This document shows, in pieces, positions 21,200 to 31,669 of a stretch of DNA of 64,000 bases. This DNA comes from Bifidobacterium stellenboschense. Lineage in GTDB: Bacteria; Actinomycetota; Actinomycetes; Actinomycetales; Bifidobacteriaceae. The stretch is taken from positions 62,001 through 126,000 of the forward strand of contig NZ_JGZP01000003.1 in the NCBI RefSeq assembly GCF_000741785.1, given 5' to 3'. Position 1 is the stretch's first letter; each line of letters begins with the position of its first letter. A program made the translations under genes and the position numbers. Under the pieces are notes generated by a model. That model worked only from the letters and a program-made list of their open reading frames with translations, was not told where the DNA came from and searched no databases.

Positions 21200-22803
21200 G
21201 CGATGTCCTTCCCGGCGGCCGCGGCGCGTTCGCGCATCCATTCCTCGACCTCGTCGATCCGCTTCGGGATGCCGGCGGAGATCCATTCGGGGCCGTCCTC
21301 GGTCATGAGCACGTCGTCTTCGATGCGGATGCCGATGCCGCGGTATTCCGGCGGGATGAGCAGATCGTCCTCACGGAAGTACAGGCCCGGCTCGATCGTG
21401 AAGATCATGCCCGGGCGGATCGGCGCTCCCTGATAGGACTCGAAGCGCGCCTGCGCGCAGTCGTGCACGTCGAGGCCCAGATGATGGGCCACGCCGCAGG
21501 CGAGCCAACGGCGATGCTGCTGGCCCTCGGGGGAGAGGGATTCCTCGACGTCCACCGGCAGCAGGCCCCACTCGTGCAGACGCTCGGCGATCACGCGCAT
21601 GCAGGCGTGATGGATGTCCGAATACGTGGCTTCCGGCTTCGCCGCCTCGAAACCGGCCTGCTGGGAATCCAGCACCGCCTGGTAGAGGCGCTTCTGCAGA
21701 TCGGTGAACCTGCCGTTCGTCGGGAAGGTGCGGGTGATGTCCGCCGTGTATAGCGAATCGACCTCGACGCCGGCATCGACGAGCAGCATGTCGCCGCTCC
21801 TCACCACGCCGGTGTTGCGCATCCAATGCAGGATCGGGGCGTGCGGGCCGGAGGCGACGATCGAATCGTAGCCGACCGTGTTGCCCAATTCGCGGGACAC
21901 CGCGTTGAACGCACCTTCGAGGATGCGTTCCGAACGCGGCTTGTCGAGCGCGTTCGGCAGCGAGGAGAGCAGACGGTCGAAGCCGGCCTTCGTGGCCGCC
22001 ACCGCCTTGCGCATCTCGCCGATCTCGTACGCGTCCTTGACCATGCGCGCCTCGGACGTGAACTCGTGCAGCTTGTCGTCCGCCGCGGCGTTATGATCCG
22101 GGTCGGACGCGCCGTTCGCCTCGCGCACGGATTCGACGAGGGCGGTGATCCGCGGATCGGTCTCGCGCATGACGCGCACGCGCACCGCGCCCGCCTCGCC
22201 GCCGACGTCCTTGGACAGGGCGTCGGCCAGCTGGGCGATGTCATGGGTCTCGATGCCGGTCATCGCCGTCATCTCCTTGAGACCGGCGCGCGGGCCCACC
22301 CAGTATTCGCCGTAATGCGCGTTCATGAAGAAGTCGGTGGTGGAATTGTCCGCACGCGGGGCGACGAACAGCTCCGGCACATGCGTCTCGCCGGCCTTCG
22401 CCTCCGGCGAATCCGGGTCGACGGGGTTGAGCACGAGCACCGCGCCCGCCTCGTAGTCCACGCCGAGACCCGTGTAGTAGGCGAACGCCGTGTCCGGACG
22501 GAACATGTAGTCGCAGTCGTTGTTGCGCACCTTGGGCTGCCCCGCCGGAATCACCAGACGTTCGCCGGGGAACGCCGCCCCCAGGGCCTTCAGGCGCGTG
22601 GGCGTGAACTTCGAGGATTCCAGCGGTTCGATGTCGGGCTCGTCGTCCGCCCAACCGGAGCGCATGAACTCCTTGAACGCCTCGGAACGCGGGCGCAGCG
22701 AACGGTTGTTCACACGGTCGGCCATCGCCTGGTCGGCACCCGGCGCGCTCGCACGTTCCTCAGCCTCGTATTCCCTGTCCTTGTCGGTGACCACTTCACC
22801 CAT
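21196..22803 (-). CDS. pepP: Xaa-Pro aminopeptidase (aminopeptidase P, M24B)
   Basis: A 535-residue metallopeptidase that removes N-terminal residues preceding proline. The M24 metal ligands are recognisable in LLVDAGVEVDSLYTADITRTFP (two Asp), HHLGLDVHD (His), FTIEPGLYF (Glu) and GIRIEDDVL (Glu). An N-terminal creatinase-type domain covers roughly residues 50-210. The start at 22803 follows AGGAG; an upstream in-frame ATG at 22848 is not supported. The protein is somewhat longer than typical PepP because of an N-terminal acidic extension. It is co-translated with the Nudix gene downstream. Confidence 0.92.
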   Translation of the reverse strand: MGEVVTDKDREYEAEERASAPGADQAMADRVNNRSLRPRSEAFKEFMRSGWADDEPDIEPLESSKFTPTRLKALGAAFPGERLVIPAGQPKVRNNDCDYMFRPDTAFAYYTGLGVDYEAGAVLVLNPVDPDSPEAKAGETHVPELFVAPRADNSTTDFFMNAHYGEYWVGPRAGLKEMTAMTGIETHDIAQLADALSKDVGGEAGAVRVRVMRETDPRITALVESVREANGASDPDHNAAADDKLHEFTSEARMVKDAYEIGEMRKAVAATKAGFDRLLSSLPNALDKPRSERILEGAFNAVSRELGNTVGYDSIVASGPHAPILHWMRNTGVVRSGDMLLVDAGVEVDSLYTADITRTFPTNGRFTDLQKRLYQAVLDSQQAGFEAAKPEATYSDIHHACMRVIAERLHEWGLLPVDVEESLSPEGQQHRRWLACGVAHHLGLDVHDCAQARFESYQGAPIRPGMIFTIEPGLYFREDDLLIPPEYRGIGIRIEDDVLMTEDGPEWISAGIPKRIDEVEEWMRERAAAAGKDIA

Positions 22804-22872
22804 GAAACGCTCCTGTTCATCATCGGGGACTCGTTGACTCACCCTCATAGTAGTCGTCGTCGGCGGCGTCTG

Positions 22873-24225
22873 TCACGGGCGGTCGACGGTCTTCCGTCGG
22901 ACCAGCGAATCCACGACGCCCGCGATCATGCCCACGGCGGCGGGGACGAGCCAGCCGAGCTGCTGCTCCTGCAATGGGAGCAGCGCGAGCGCGGCGTCGA
23001 GCCACGGCAGGGAGCTGCCGAAGACGACGGCGAGCGAGGCGACGCAGGTGGCGACGGAGGGGATGGCGACCAGCAGGATCGTCCATTGGTAGACGCGTGG
23101 GAAACGCGCGCCGACGATCCGATGGGTGAGCGCGAGCAGCACGAGCACGATGGCGAGCGGGTAGAGGGCGGACAGCACCGGCACGGAGACCTTGATGATC
23201 GCGCTCAGACCCGCGTTCGAGACGACGAAGCTGAACACGGTGAAGACCACCTGCCAGGCGCGGTAGCTCACGCCATGCCCCGCGACCGTGCGGAACCGCG
23301 TGTGGAAGTAGGTGGCGCACGTGCAGATCAGACCGGTGCACACGTTGAGGCAGGCGATGACGAACACGACGCCGAGGAACGCGGTGCCGGCCGCGCCGAA
23401 CACCGAGGAGGTGAGGTTGGTGAGCACCGTCGCGCCCGTGTCCTTCGTGGAATCGATCGCCGTGATGCCGCCCGACACGACGCCCACATAGCTCAGCGCG
23501 CCGTAGATGATCACGAGCAGCACGCCGGTGCCGAGTCCGGCGAACGCGGTCTCGCGGCGCACCTCGTTCTCGTCGTCGACGCTTTGGGCGCGGATGTTCG
23601 CCGAGATCACGATGCCGAAGTACAGGGCGGCGAGCAGATCCATCGTCTGGTAGCCGTCGAGGAATCCGCGCGCCATTTGGTTCGTCGCGTAGTCGCCGCT
23701 CGGGCGCGGCGCCTCGCCGCCGTGGACGAGGCACGCGACGAACAGGACGGCGATGAGTGCGAGCAGCAGCGGGCCCATGAAGCGTCCCAGCACCTTGGAC
23801 AGGCGTTCGGGGTGCTGGGCGAAGAGGAACGCCAGCGCGAAGAACACGGCGGAGTAGACGAGCCGTGCGACGGGGATGGCTCCATCGGCCGTGAACGGCG
23901 CCACCATCATCTCGAACGAGGTGGTCGCGGTGCGGGGAATCGCGAAGCACGGGCCGATGGTGAGGATGATCGCGAGACCCAGGAACAACGAGAAACCGGG
24001 GGAGACGCGCGAGGCGAGCGCGTCGAATCCGCCGGCGAAGGTGACGGCGATGACGCCGAGGATCGGTAGGCCGACCGCGGAGACGATGAATCCGACGCCG
24101 GCCGGCATGATGGCGAAACCGGCCTGAGCCCCGACGAACGGCGGGAAGATGAGATTGCCCGCTCCGAAGAACATCGAGAAGAACGTGAACGTCATCACCA
24201 GACGTTGCCTTGCGGTCAGATGCAT
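22873..24225 (-). CDS. brnQ: Branched-chain amino acid transporter (LIVCS family)
   Basis: A 450-residue membrane protein with about twelve hydrophobic segments. The N-terminal signature FFSMFFGAGNLIFPPFVGAQAG is typical of BrnQ, a Na+-coupled importer of leucine, isoleucine and valine. I chose ATG 24225 because a consensus AAGGAGG lies 8 bases upstream and the first membrane segment begins soon after. An alternative ATG at 24291 would add 22 polar residues and also has a GGAGG nearby, so the start is not fully certain. Confidence 0.88.
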   Translation of the reverse strand: MHLTARQRLVMTFTFFSMFFGAGNLIFPPFVGAQAGFAIMPAGVGFIVSAVGLPILGVIAVTFAGGFDALASRVSPGFSLFLGLAIILTIGPCFAIPRTATTSFEMMVAPFTADGAIPVARLVYSAVFFALAFLFAQHPERLSKVLGRFMGPLLLALIAVLFVACLVHGGEAPRPSGDYATNQMARGFLDGYQTMDLLAALYFGIVISANIRAQSVDDENEVRRETAFAGLGTGVLLVIIYGALSYVGVVSGGITAIDSTKDTGATVLTNLTSSVFGAAGTAFLGVVFVIACLNVCTGLICTCATYFHTRFRTVAGHGVSYRAWQVVFTVFSFVVSNAGLSAIIKVSVPVLSALYPLAIVLVLLALTHRIVGARFPRVYQWTILLVAIPSVATCVASLAVVFGSSLPWLDAALALLPLQEQQLGWLVPAAVGMIAGVVDSLVRRKTVDRP

Positions 24226-24341
24226 GCGATAGGCCTCCTTGTTCCGGTCGTCCGTTTCCGGCGCCGTGTTCGTGCGGCGGGGACGGTCCATCCATGGAAC
24301 CTCCTCCTCGCCGTGTGTTTCCGAGTGCCACCATAACCGCA

Positions 24342-24371
24342 AAGGCTCCCGGCCTTGCGGTCGGGAGCCTT
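24342..24371 (-). terminator. Transcription terminator after tal
   Basis: A 10-bp stem AAGGCTCCCG (24342-24351) and CGGGAGCCTT (24362-24371), with a 10-base loop, lies downstream of the transaldolase stop on the minus strand. Confidence 0.7.
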
Positions 24372-24430
24372 GTGATTCCAGCTATTCAGCCGTTATGTGG
24401 ACGCATGGCATCCGCATGCGTGCGCCTGTC

Positions 24431-25534
24431 TCAGCCGTTGACACGGTCGATGCCGGACTGCACGTCGGCGATGACCGAATCCCAGGACTTGATGAAGGCG
24501 GCGACGCCGTCGGCCTCGAGCTTGTCGGTGACGGCCTTGAAGTCGATGCCGAGGTCGGCCAGCTTGGCCATGACGGCGTGGGACTCCTCGTAGGTGCCCT
24601 TGATGGTCGGGGCGCCGTTGCCGTGGTCGGCGAGGGCGTTCAGGGTCTTCTCCGGCATGGTGTTCACGACGAACGGAGCAACGAGCTCGTCGACGTAGAC
24701 GCAATCGGAGTAGGCCGGGTTCTTGGTGCCGGTGGAGGCCCACAGCGGACGCTGCTTCTTGGCGCCCTTGGCTTCCAGCGCGGCCCAGCGCGGGTCGTTC
24801 GCGAACTTGTTCTCGAACAGCTCGTACGCGATGCGGGCGTTGGCGATGGCGGCCTTGCCTTCGAGAGCCTTGGCCTCGTCGGTGCCGAGGGCCTCGAGCT
24901 GCTTGTCGACCGCGGTGTCCACACGGGAGACGAAGAAGGAGGCGACGGAGCCGATGTGCTTGAGGTCGTGGCCGTTGGCATCAGCCTGGGCGATGCCTTC
25001 GATGAAGGCGTCGATGACCTGCTCGTAGCGCTCGAGCGAGAAGATCAGGGTAACGTTGACGGAGATGCCCTTGGCCAGGGTGGCGGTGATGGCCGGCAGG
25101 CCTTCCAGAGTCGCCGGGATCTTGATCATCGCGTTCGGACGGTTGACCTTCTCCCACAGCTCGACGGCCTGCTTCTCGGTGTTCTCGGTGTCGTGGGCCA
25201 GACGCGGGTCGACCTCGATGGACACGCGGCCATCGACGAAGTCGGTCTTCTCGGCGATCTCGCGGAAGATGTCGGTGGCGTTGCGCACGTCGGTCGTGGT
25301 GAGCTCGCGGATGGCGGTCTCGACGTCGACCTTGCCGAGTTCCTTGAGCTGCTCGTCGTACGGGCCGACCTGGCTCAGGGCCTTCTGGAAGATGGACGGG
25401 TTGGTGGTCACGCCGACGACGTTCTTGTTGGCGATGAGGTCCTGCAGGGAGCCGGACTCGATGCGGGAGCGGGACAGGTCGTCCAGCCAGATGGAGACGC
25501 CGGAGTCGGACGTACGCTGCGTTGCTTCAGTCAT
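24431..25534 (-). CDS. tal: Transaldolase
   Basis: A 367-residue transaldolase. It transfers a dihydroxyacetone unit from fructose 6-phosphate to erythrose 4-phosphate, an essential step of the bifid shunt. VTTNPSIFQKAL near the N-terminus and the Schiff-base lysine segment MIKIPATLEGLPAI are visible. GGAAGGAAAAC precedes ATG 25534. The gene follows transketolase on the same strand with a strong hairpin between them. The length suits the longer actinobacterial form. Confidence 0.95.
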   Translation of the reverse strand: MTEATQRTSDSGVSIWLDDLSRSRIESGSLQDLIANKNVVGVTTNPSIFQKALSQVGPYDEQLKELGKVDVETAIRELTTTDVRNATDIFREIAEKTDFVDGRVSIEVDPRLAHDTENTEKQAVELWEKVNRPNAMIKIPATLEGLPAITATLAKGISVNVTLIFSLERYEQVIDAFIEGIAQADANGHDLKHIGSVASFFVSRVDTAVDKQLEALGTDEAKALEGKAAIANARIAYELFENKFANDPRWAALEAKGAKKQRPLWASTGTKNPAYSDCVYVDELVAPFVVNTMPEKTLNALADHGNGAPTIKGTYEESHAVMAKLADLGIDFKAVTDKLEADGVAAFIKSWDSVIADVQSGIDRVNG

Positions 25535-25601
25535 TGTTTTCCTTCCTAACCGTTCCATGCCGCTTTCGCATGGAACACATCTGATATGTGATTGGGGCAG
25601 G

Positions 25602-25645
25602 GGCGGCGTCACCGCGTCATACACGCACGACGCGGTGACGCCGCC
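25602..25645 (-). terminator. Hairpin between tkt and tal
   Basis: A perfect 17-bp inverted repeat (25602-25618 and 25629-25645) with a 10-base loop starts 7 bases after the transketolase stop. It may terminate most tkt transcripts or separate tkt and tal messages. No long T-run follows. Confidence 0.75.
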
Positions 25646-25652
25646 CGACGGA

Positions 25653-27761
25653 TCACTTGGCGGCTTCGACCTCCGCGATGGATGCCTTGGCGGCCTCCAC
25701 CACGTGCTCGGCGGTGATGCCGAGGTCGATCATGTTCTGCGCGCCATCGCCCTGCAGACCGAACTGCTCGATGGAGACGGGCTTGCCGTAGGAGCCGAGG
25801 TACTTGTACCACGGCATGGCAACGCCGGCCTCGACGGAGACACGGGCCTTGACGGCGGCCGGAAGCACGGCCTCCTTGTACTCGGCGTCCTGCTCCTCGA
25901 ACCATTCGACGGACGGCACGGACACGACGCGGGCCTTGACGCCCTCGCCGGCCAGGGTCTTGGCGGCGGCGACGGCCCACTGAACCTCGGAGCCGGTGGC
26001 CATGATGATGACGTCCGGGGTGCCCTCGGTGTCGACCAGGACGTAGGCGCCCTTGCGCACGCCGTCCTTGGCCTTGGCCGCGGTCTCGGCGAGCACCGGG
26101 ATGCCCTGGCGGGACAGCACCATGGCGGCCGGCAGCGTGTTCTTCTTCTCGAAGAAGTAGCGGTAGGCCTCGGCGGTCTCGAAGGCGTCGGCCGGGCGGA
26201 CGACCTCGAGCTGCGGGATGGCGCGGAAGGAGGCCAGGTGCTCGACCGGCTGGTGGGTCGGGCCATCCTCGCCGACGGCGACGGAGTCGTGCGTCCACAC
26301 GTACAGGTTCGGGATCTCCATCAGCGCGGCCAGACGGACGGCGGAGCGCTCGTAGTCGGAGAACATGAAGAACGTGCCGCCGAACGGACGGGTGTGGGAG
26401 CCCAGCAGGATGCCGTTGGTGATGCAGCCCATGGTGAACTCGCGCACGCCGAAGTGCAGCTGACGGCCGAACTCGCTGCAGACCGGCCACTGCTTGGTGG
26501 CGCACTCGGCCGGAGCGAAGGTGGCGGCGCCCTTGAGGTCGGTCTTGTTGGAGCCGCCGAGGTCGGCGGAGCCGCCCCACAGTTCCGGCATGACGGCCGC
26601 GATGGCGTTGAGGACGGAGCCGGAGGCGCCACGGGTGGCGACGTTCTTGCCGACTTCGAAGGTGGCCTCGAGGTCGTCGATGGCCTTGTCGAAGCCTTCC
26701 GGCAGCTCGCCGGCCTTCAGACGGTCGTACAGGGCGGCCTTGTCCGGGTTGGCCTTGCGCCAGGCGTCGAACTTCTCGTCCCATTCCTTGTGGGCCTCGA
26801 GGCCGCGCTCGGCGACCTTGCGGGCGTGGGCGAGGGCCTCCTCGTCGACGTGGAAGTTCTCCTCCGGGTCGTAGCCGAGGATCTTCTTGAGGCCGGCGAC
26901 GGCCTCGGCGCCCAGCTTGGAGCCGTGGGAGGACGGATCGTTGGTCTTGCCCGGGGTCGGCCACGCGATGAGGGTGTCGACCTTGATGAGCTTCGGCTGG
27001 TCCGGGGCGGCGGCCTCGGCCTTGGCGATCACGTCGGCCAGGCCCTCGACGTCCTCCTTGTAGGAGCCGTCGGGCTGGATGAAGCTGAACTCGTCGGTGT
27101 ACCAGCCGTACGCCTGGAAGCGCTTGAGCACGTCCTCGGCCAGCACCAGGTTGGTGTCGCCTTCGATCTGGATGCGGTTGGCGTCGAAGATCACGGTGAC
27201 GTTGCCGAGCTTCTGGTTGGCGGCCAGGGCGGCGGCCTCGCCGGAGATGCCCTCCTCGATGTCGCCTTCACCGCAGATGGCCCAGATCTTGTGGTAGAAC
27301 GGGGAGTCTTCCTTCGGGGTCTCCGGGTCGAGCAGGCCGCGCTGGAAACGCTCGCCGTACGCGAAGCCGATGGCGGAGGCGAAGCCCTGGCCCAGCGGGC
27401 CGGTGGTCATCTCGATGCCCGGGGTCAGGCCGTACTCCGGGTGGCCCGGGGTACGGGTGTCCGCGCCGCCGCGGAAGTGCTTGAGGTCGTCCAGGGTCAG
27501 GCCGTAGCCGGAGAAGTAGAGCTGGACGTACTGGGTGAGGGAGGCGTGGCCGCCGGAAAGAATGAAGCGGTCGCGGCCTTCCCAGTTGGGATCGTTCGGA
27601 TCGTGCTTGATGAAGTGCTGGTACAGGGTGTAGGCGATGGGCGCCAGGGAGACGGGGGAACCGGGGTGGCCGGAACCGGCGTTCTCAACCGCGTCGGCCG
27701 ACAGGACCTTGGCCATCTTGATGGCGCGCTCGTCCAGCTCGGTCTCCTTGAATTCGGTCAT
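25653..27761 (-). CDS. tkt: Transketolase
   Basis: A 702-residue thiamine-diphosphate enzyme that moves two-carbon units between pentose and hexose phosphates, feeding xylulose 5-phosphate to phosphoketolase in the bifid shunt. [16 protein letters not shown] at the N-terminus, the ThDP/metal motif [14 protein letters not shown] and the Pyr-domain segment [17 protein letters not shown] are intact. The start at 27761 is preceded by GGAAGGAAAG. It is transcribed away from hrcA. Confidence 0.96.
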   Translation of the reverse strand: MTEFKETELDERAIKMAKVLSADAVENAGSGHPGSPVSLAPIAYTLYQHFIKHDPNDPNWEGRDRFILSGGHASLTQYVQLYFSGYGLTLDDLKHFRGGADTRTPGHPEYGLTPGIEMTTGPLGQGFASAIGFAYGERFQRGLLDPETPKEDSPFYHKIWAICGEGDIEEGISGEAAALAANQKLGNVTVIFDANRIQIEGDTNLVLAEDVLKRFQAYGWYTDEFSFIQPDGSYKEDVEGLADVIAKAEAAAPDQPKLIKVDTLIAWPTPGKTNDPSSHGSKLGAEAVAGLKKILGYDPEENFHVDEEALAHARKVAERGLEAHKEWDEKFDAWRKANPDKAALYDRLKAGELPEGFDKAIDDLEATFEVGKNVATRGASGSVLNAIAAVMPELWGGSADLGGSNKTDLKGAATFAPAECATKQWPVCSEFGRQLHFGVREFTMGCITNGILLGSHTRPFGGTFFMFSDYERSAVRLAALMEIPNLYVWTHDSVAVGEDGPTHQPVEHLASFRAIPQLEVVRPADAFETAEAYRYFFEKKNTLPAAMVLSRQGIPVLAETAAKAKDGVRKGAYVLVDTEGTPDVIIMATGSEVQWAVAAAKTLAGEGVKARVVSVPSVEWFEEQDAEYKEAVLPAAVKARVSVEAGVAMPWYKYLGSYGKPVSIEQFGLQGDGAQNMIDLGITAEHVVEAAKASIAEVEAAK

Positions 27762-28160
27762 GGATGTCTTTCCTTCCGCTTGGTCGGGCCGCGTATCCGG
27801 CTTGTGCCGGGCGCTGTCGCCCTCACATTGCGTTACCCATGCTACCTTCATTTCGCGACGTAGCGTTTTGATTTTGGCGTGTTTTGGTAACTTCTGTTCT
27901 GTTAGCGTTCACAATATGTGTCGCTACGCTGGCGACGAACGCGTTAGCAGTCGAAATGGGCGAGTGCTAATACAATGGATACGGCGCAAACGCATGCGGA
28001 GAGCCCCATTCCGGGCTCACGGAACGACGGAGGAACCGTCGCCCCGGTCCGGCATGCGCGTGTCGCGATGCATCCGCGGCCGTCGCGTGAAGCGCCGCGG
28101 AACACGACATGAATCATGGATGAACAGTGCCCGCCGGGTACGTAACGCAAGGAGGTGCGC
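27762..28160. other. 399-bp divergent intergenic region between tkt and hrcA
   Basis: This gap should hold the promoters of both genes and contains one CIRCE-like element (27944-27970). The rest is moderately AT-rich upstream of tkt and GC-rich just before hrcA. I saw no convincing coding frame or RNA gene in it. Confidence 0.6.
27944..27970. promoter_or_regulatory. CIRCE element (HrcA operator)
   Basis: TTAGCAGTC (27944-27952), a 9-base spacer and GAGTGCTAA (27962-27970) match the CIRCE consensus TTAGCACTC-N9-GAGTGCTAA with one mismatch. It lies about 190 bases upstream of hrcA and implies heat-inducible autoregulation of hrcA-dnaJ. Confidence 0.88.
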
Positions 28161-29381
28161 ATGCCGCAGACAAGACGCATGGTGGTCCTGCGCGCCGTCG
28201 TCGAGGACTACATCCGCTCACAGGAGCCGGTCGGTTCGGCCGCGCTCACCAAGCAGCACGACCTCGGCGTCAGCTCGGCCACCGTCCGTAACGACATGGC
28301 CGCATTGGAGGAGGAAGGCTATCTCATCCAGCCGCACACGTCGGCCGGACGCGTGCCCACCGAGAAAGGCTACCGGTACTTCGTGGACCGTCTCGCCACC
28401 GTCGTGCCGTTGTCCAAGGCGCAGCGCCGCGGCATCGACGGCTTCCTGTCCGGATCGGCGAGCCTGCAGGACACGCTGCAGCGCGCCGCGCGTCTCCTCG
28501 CCCGCATCACCGGGCAGGTCGCCGTCGTCGCCTCGCCGTCGCTCGCGCGTTCCACATTGCGCCACGTCGAGCTGGTTCCCGTCGCCGCCGCTACGTTGCT
28601 CGCCGTCGTCATCACCGACACCGGGCGTGTCGCGCAGCACACGATCGTCGCTCCCGACATGCCGTCGTCCGAACTGCTCGGGCTGTTCACCGACACCGTC
28701 AACGCCGAATGTGCCGGCCTGTCCCTCGCGCAGTCGGCGCAACGGATCCGCGCGCTGGGAGCCGACCCGCGGTTCCGCGAGACGGACGCGCTCGCCGGGC
28801 AGCTCGCCGCCGCGTTCTCGGCGATGCACGACGACGAACGCGGCAGCGAACTGTACATGTCCGGGGCATCCAGCCTCGCCCACCAGCGCACCATGGCCGA
28901 CCTCGCGCCGCTGTTCGACGCGTTGGAGGAGCAGGTCGTGCTGATGAAGCTGATGAGCGCGTTGAGCGAGGAGACCGCGCGCGGCGACGGCGTCGGCGTG
29001 GCCATCGGATCCGAGACGCACACGCCCGGACTGCTCCATGCGGCCGTCGTCACCAGCGGCTACGGCAGGACCGAGACGGGCGACGAGACGGCACACGAAG
29101 ACCGGTCACGGAAAACGGAGCAGACCGACGGCGCATCCGCCAGCCCCGGGAACGACGCGGACGATGCGACCGCCGCCGTCCACGGACCCGGTGGCGAACC
29201 GGTCGCCTTCATCGGCTCCATCGGCCCCACCCACATGGACTATGCGAACACCATCTCCGCCGTGCGCGCGGTCGCACGCTACCTGACCGCCTTCCTCGCC
29301 GACGGCGACACATCCCGCCGCGATCCTCCCGGACGCGCGGCGGACGGAAGCCCGACGGCCTCGGGCCGACCGCCCCGCTGA
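28161..29381 (+). CDS. hrcA: Heat-inducible transcription repressor HrcA
   Basis: A 406-residue repressor. The N-terminal winged HTH (RRMVVLRAVVEDYIRSQEPVGS...VSSATVRNDMAALEEEGYL) and the adjoining HTSAGRVPTEKGYRYFVD are diagnostic. I chose ATG 28161 because AAGGAGG lies just upstream; the GTG at 28155 falls inside that ribosome site. The protein is longer than usual, with a low-complexity acidic insertion near residues 300-345 before the last conserved stretch. It binds CIRCE and needs GroEL for activity in other bacteria. dnaJ follows 71 bases downstream. Confidence 0.94.
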   Translation: MPQTRRMVVLRAVVEDYIRSQEPVGSAALTKQHDLGVSSATVRNDMAALEEEGYLIQPHTSAGRVPTEKGYRYFVDRLATVVPLSKAQRRGIDGFLSGSASLQDTLQRAARLLARITGQVAVVASPSLARSTLRHVELVPVAAATLLAVVITDTGRVAQHTIVAPDMPSSELLGLFTDTVNAECAGLSLAQSAQRIRALGADPRFRETDALAGQLAAAFSAMHDDERGSELYMSGASSLAHQRTMADLAPLFDALEEQVVLMKLMSALSEETARGDGVGVAIGSETHTPGLLHAAVVTSGYGRTETGDETAHEDRSRKTEQTDGASASPGNDADDATAAVHGPGGEPVAFIGSIGPTHMDYANTISAVRAVARYLTAFLADGDTSRRDPPGRAADGSPTASGRPPR

Positions 29382-29452
29382 CCCCTCCTTATGGCACAAT
29401 AACCCGCTAGCAACAACAGACACAGGCATATACATAAAGGAACGAACGAACC

Positions 29453-30613
29453 GTGGCAGACTACTACGAGGTGCTGGGCGTCGACCGTACCGCGAGCGAC
29501 GACGAGATCAAGAAGGCGTACCGCCGGATGAGCCGCAAATACCATCCCGACATCGCCGGTCCCGAATTCGAGGACAAGTTCAAGGAGGTCAACAACGCCT
29601 ACGAGGTGCTGAGCGACCCCGACAAACGCCGCATGTACGACTCCGGCGTCGACCCCAACGACCCCAACGCCTCCGCGGGATTCGGCGCCGGCGGCTTCGG
29701 CGGCATGGGGGACATGGGCGACGTGTTCAGCACGTTCTTCGGCGGCGCGTTCGGCGGCGGCGCGCAGGGCCCCACCCCGCGCACCCAGCCCGGCCGCGAC
29801 GCGCTCGCCAGCATGACCATCGATCTGAAGACCGCCGTGTTCGGCGGCACCGAGCAGGTGCGCATCACCACGTTCGGCCTGTGCCCCGACTGCTCCGGTT
29901 CCGGGTCCGCCGACGGTTCGAAGCCCACCACCTGCCCCGACTGCCATGGCAGCGGCTACCGTCAGAAGGTCGTGCGCACGATGCTCGGCCAGATGATGAC
30001 CTCCGCGCCGTGCGAGCGCTGCGAAGGCCACGGCGACGTGATCTCCAAGCCGTGCCCCTCGTGCATGGGCCACGGCCGTGTGCGGGTCACCCGCAGCGTC
30101 GGCGTCAAGGTCCCCGCCGGCATCGGCGACGACTCCCGCATCCGTCTCGCCAGCCAGGGCGAGGTCGGCGAGGGCGGCGGTCCCGCCGGCGACCTGTACG
30201 TGGACATCCGCATCCGCTCCAACAAGCAGTTCACCCGCGACGGCGACGACCTGCACTGCTGGGTGCGCGTGCCGATGAGCTGGGCCGTGCTCGGCCACGA
30301 TCTCGAGATCGACACGTTCGACGGCGAGAAGACCGTGACGGTCCCCGCGGGATGCCAGCCCGAGGACACCGTCACATTGAAGGGCCTCGGCGTCACGCGC
30401 ATGCGTGCGCAGGGGGAGCGCGGCGACCTCATCGCGCACATCGCCGTCGAGATCCCCACCAGACTCGACGACGAGGAACGCTCCCTCATCGAGAAGTTCG
30501 CCGCCTCGCACGACGGCGACGCCACCCACGTCGCCCAGAGCTCCCGACCCGCCGCCGGCGGCCAGTCCGGCAGGAAGGGCTTCTTCTCGAAGCTCAAGGA
30601 CGCGTTGAGCTGA
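29453..30613 (+). CDS. dnaJ: Chaperone protein DnaJ
   Basis: A 386-residue type I Hsp40. The J-domain (residues 3-65) carries HPD at 31-33, a Gly/Phe-rich linker follows, and four zinc-finger repeats are visible ([32 protein letters not shown]). Two C-terminal substrate-binding domains complete it. The start is GTG 29453 with AAAGGA upstream. It stimulates DnaK and lies downstream of hrcA, as in many Gram-positives. It is probably the second DnaJ of the organism, the other being encoded with dnaK. Confidence 0.94.
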   Translation: MADYYEVLGVDRTASDDEIKKAYRRMSRKYHPDIAGPEFEDKFKEVNNAYEVLSDPDKRRMYDSGVDPNDPNASAGFGAGGFGGMGDMGDVFSTFFGGAFGGGAQGPTPRTQPGRDALASMTIDLKTAVFGGTEQVRITTFGLCPDCSGSGSADGSKPTTCPDCHGSGYRQKVVRTMLGQMMTSAPCERCEGHGDVISKPCPSCMGHGRVRVTRSVGVKVPAGIGDDSRIRLASQGEVGEGGGPAGDLYVDIRIRSNKQFTRDGDDLHCWVRVPMSWAVLGHDLEIDTFDGEKTVTVPAGCQPEDTVTLKGLGVTRMRAQGERGDLIAHIAVEIPTRLDDEERSLIEKFAASHDGDATHVAQSSRPAAGGQSGRKGFFSKLKDALS

Positions 30614-30654
30614 GCGAGTCCGGGGAGGCATTCAGCCGTTCCCCGATGATACGC

Positions 30655-30705
30655 GGAAAGGCCCTGTATCCACGATGTTTCGAATCGCGGATACAGGGCC
30701 TTTCC
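30655..30705. terminator. Bidirectional terminator between dnaJ and uppP
   Basis: A perfect 17-bp inverted repeat (30655-30671 and 30689-30705) between convergent genes, with an extra CG pair inside the loop. Confidence 0.8.
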
Positions 30706-30723
30706 GTTATGCGCGTGAAGCCG

Positions 30724-31644
30724 TCAGCCGGCCACGGACGGGTCGATGGCGGGCAGCACGCCGGAGATGAGCAGGATGGCGACCACCACGGCCAGGCCGA
30801 TGCGGTAGATGGCGAACGCCTTGTAGGAGAACGTGCTCACGAACTTCAGGAAGCCGATGATCACGATGTAGCCGACGAAGAACGCGACGATCGTGGCGGC
30901 GATGGTCGGGCCCCAGCCCGGCCAGGCGGCGCCTCCGATCGCGGCGCACGCGTCCGCGGCCTTCGTGGCGTCGCAGGCGGTCACGTCCTTCACCGCGGAG
31001 ACGGCCTCCAGGATGCCCGCACCGAACACGGCGGGGATGGCCATGAGGAAGCTGACGCGCACGGCGGCCTCGCGCGTGTATCCCATGGCGCGGCCGAACG
31101 TGATGGTGCCGCCGGAACGGGAGACGCCCGGGATGAGCGCCAGCATCTGGCCGACGCCGAAGAGCAGGGCGTCCTTCACGGTCATCTGGTTCATCGTCTT
31201 GACCTGCTTGGAGCGGCTGTCGAAGATCCACAGCAGCACGCCGAACACGGCGAGCACGGTGACGGTGATCCACAGGTTGCGCAGCGTCGTCTCGATCATG
31301 TTCTTGAACAGCAGGCCCGCGATGAGGATCGGCATCGTGCCGATGATGATGAACCAGCCCATCTGCGTGTCCGGGTTCTTCGCGCCCAGACGCGACTTCC
31401 AATCCTTGCCGTCATGGCCGAACAGGGAGCCGAACCATGCGCCGAGGATGCGGATGATGTCGCGACGGTAGTACAGGATCACGGCGAGCTCCGTGCCCAG
31501 CTGGATGATGGCGGTGAACGCGGCGCCCGGGTCGGAGCCGATCATCAGGTCGCCGATGATGCGGATATGCGCGCTGGAGGACACCGGCAGGTATTCGGTC
31601 AGCGCCTGGACGAGACCGAGGAAAATCGCCTGGAAGAAATTCAT
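30724..31644 (-). CDS. uppP: Undecaprenyl-diphosphatase
   Basis: A 306-residue polytopic membrane enzyme of the BacA/UppP family that recycles the cell-wall lipid carrier and can confer bacitracin tolerance. The N-terminal motif FLGLVQALTEYLPVSSSAH and the second motif LIPGVSRSGGTI (catalytic Ser and Arg region) are complete. ATG 31644 follows GAGGGG. An upstream in-frame start at 31719 would include the tandem repeat region and is unlikely. Convergent with dnaJ. Confidence 0.94.
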   Translation of the reverse strand: MNFFQAIFLGLVQALTEYLPVSSSAHIRIIGDLMIGSDPGAAFTAIIQLGTELAVILYYRRDIIRILGAWFGSLFGHDGKDWKSRLGAKNPDTQMGWFIIIGTMPILIAGLLFKNMIETTLRNLWITVTVLAVFGVLLWIFDSRSKQVKTMNQMTVKDALLFGVGQMLALIPGVSRSGGTITFGRAMGYTREAAVRVSFLMAIPAVFGAGILEAVSAVKDVTACDATKAADACAAIGGAAWPGWGPTIAATIVAFFVGYIVIIGFLKFVSTFSYKAFAIYRIGLAVVVAILLISGVLPAIDPSVAG

Positions 31645-31669
31645 AAACCCCTCTAACCTCTGGAATTCG

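Noticed and set aside
21826..24069. A 747-residue open frame on the plus strand opposite pepP and brnQ, and similar long frames opposite tkt, lnpA and the GH38 gene
   Set aside because: High GC content keeps the antisense third-position frame open. The products are Arg/Gly/Asp/His-rich without domains, and the true genes lie on the other strand.
28155..28160. GTG start for hrcA
   Set aside because: It lies inside the Shine-Dalgarno sequence of the ATG at 28161.
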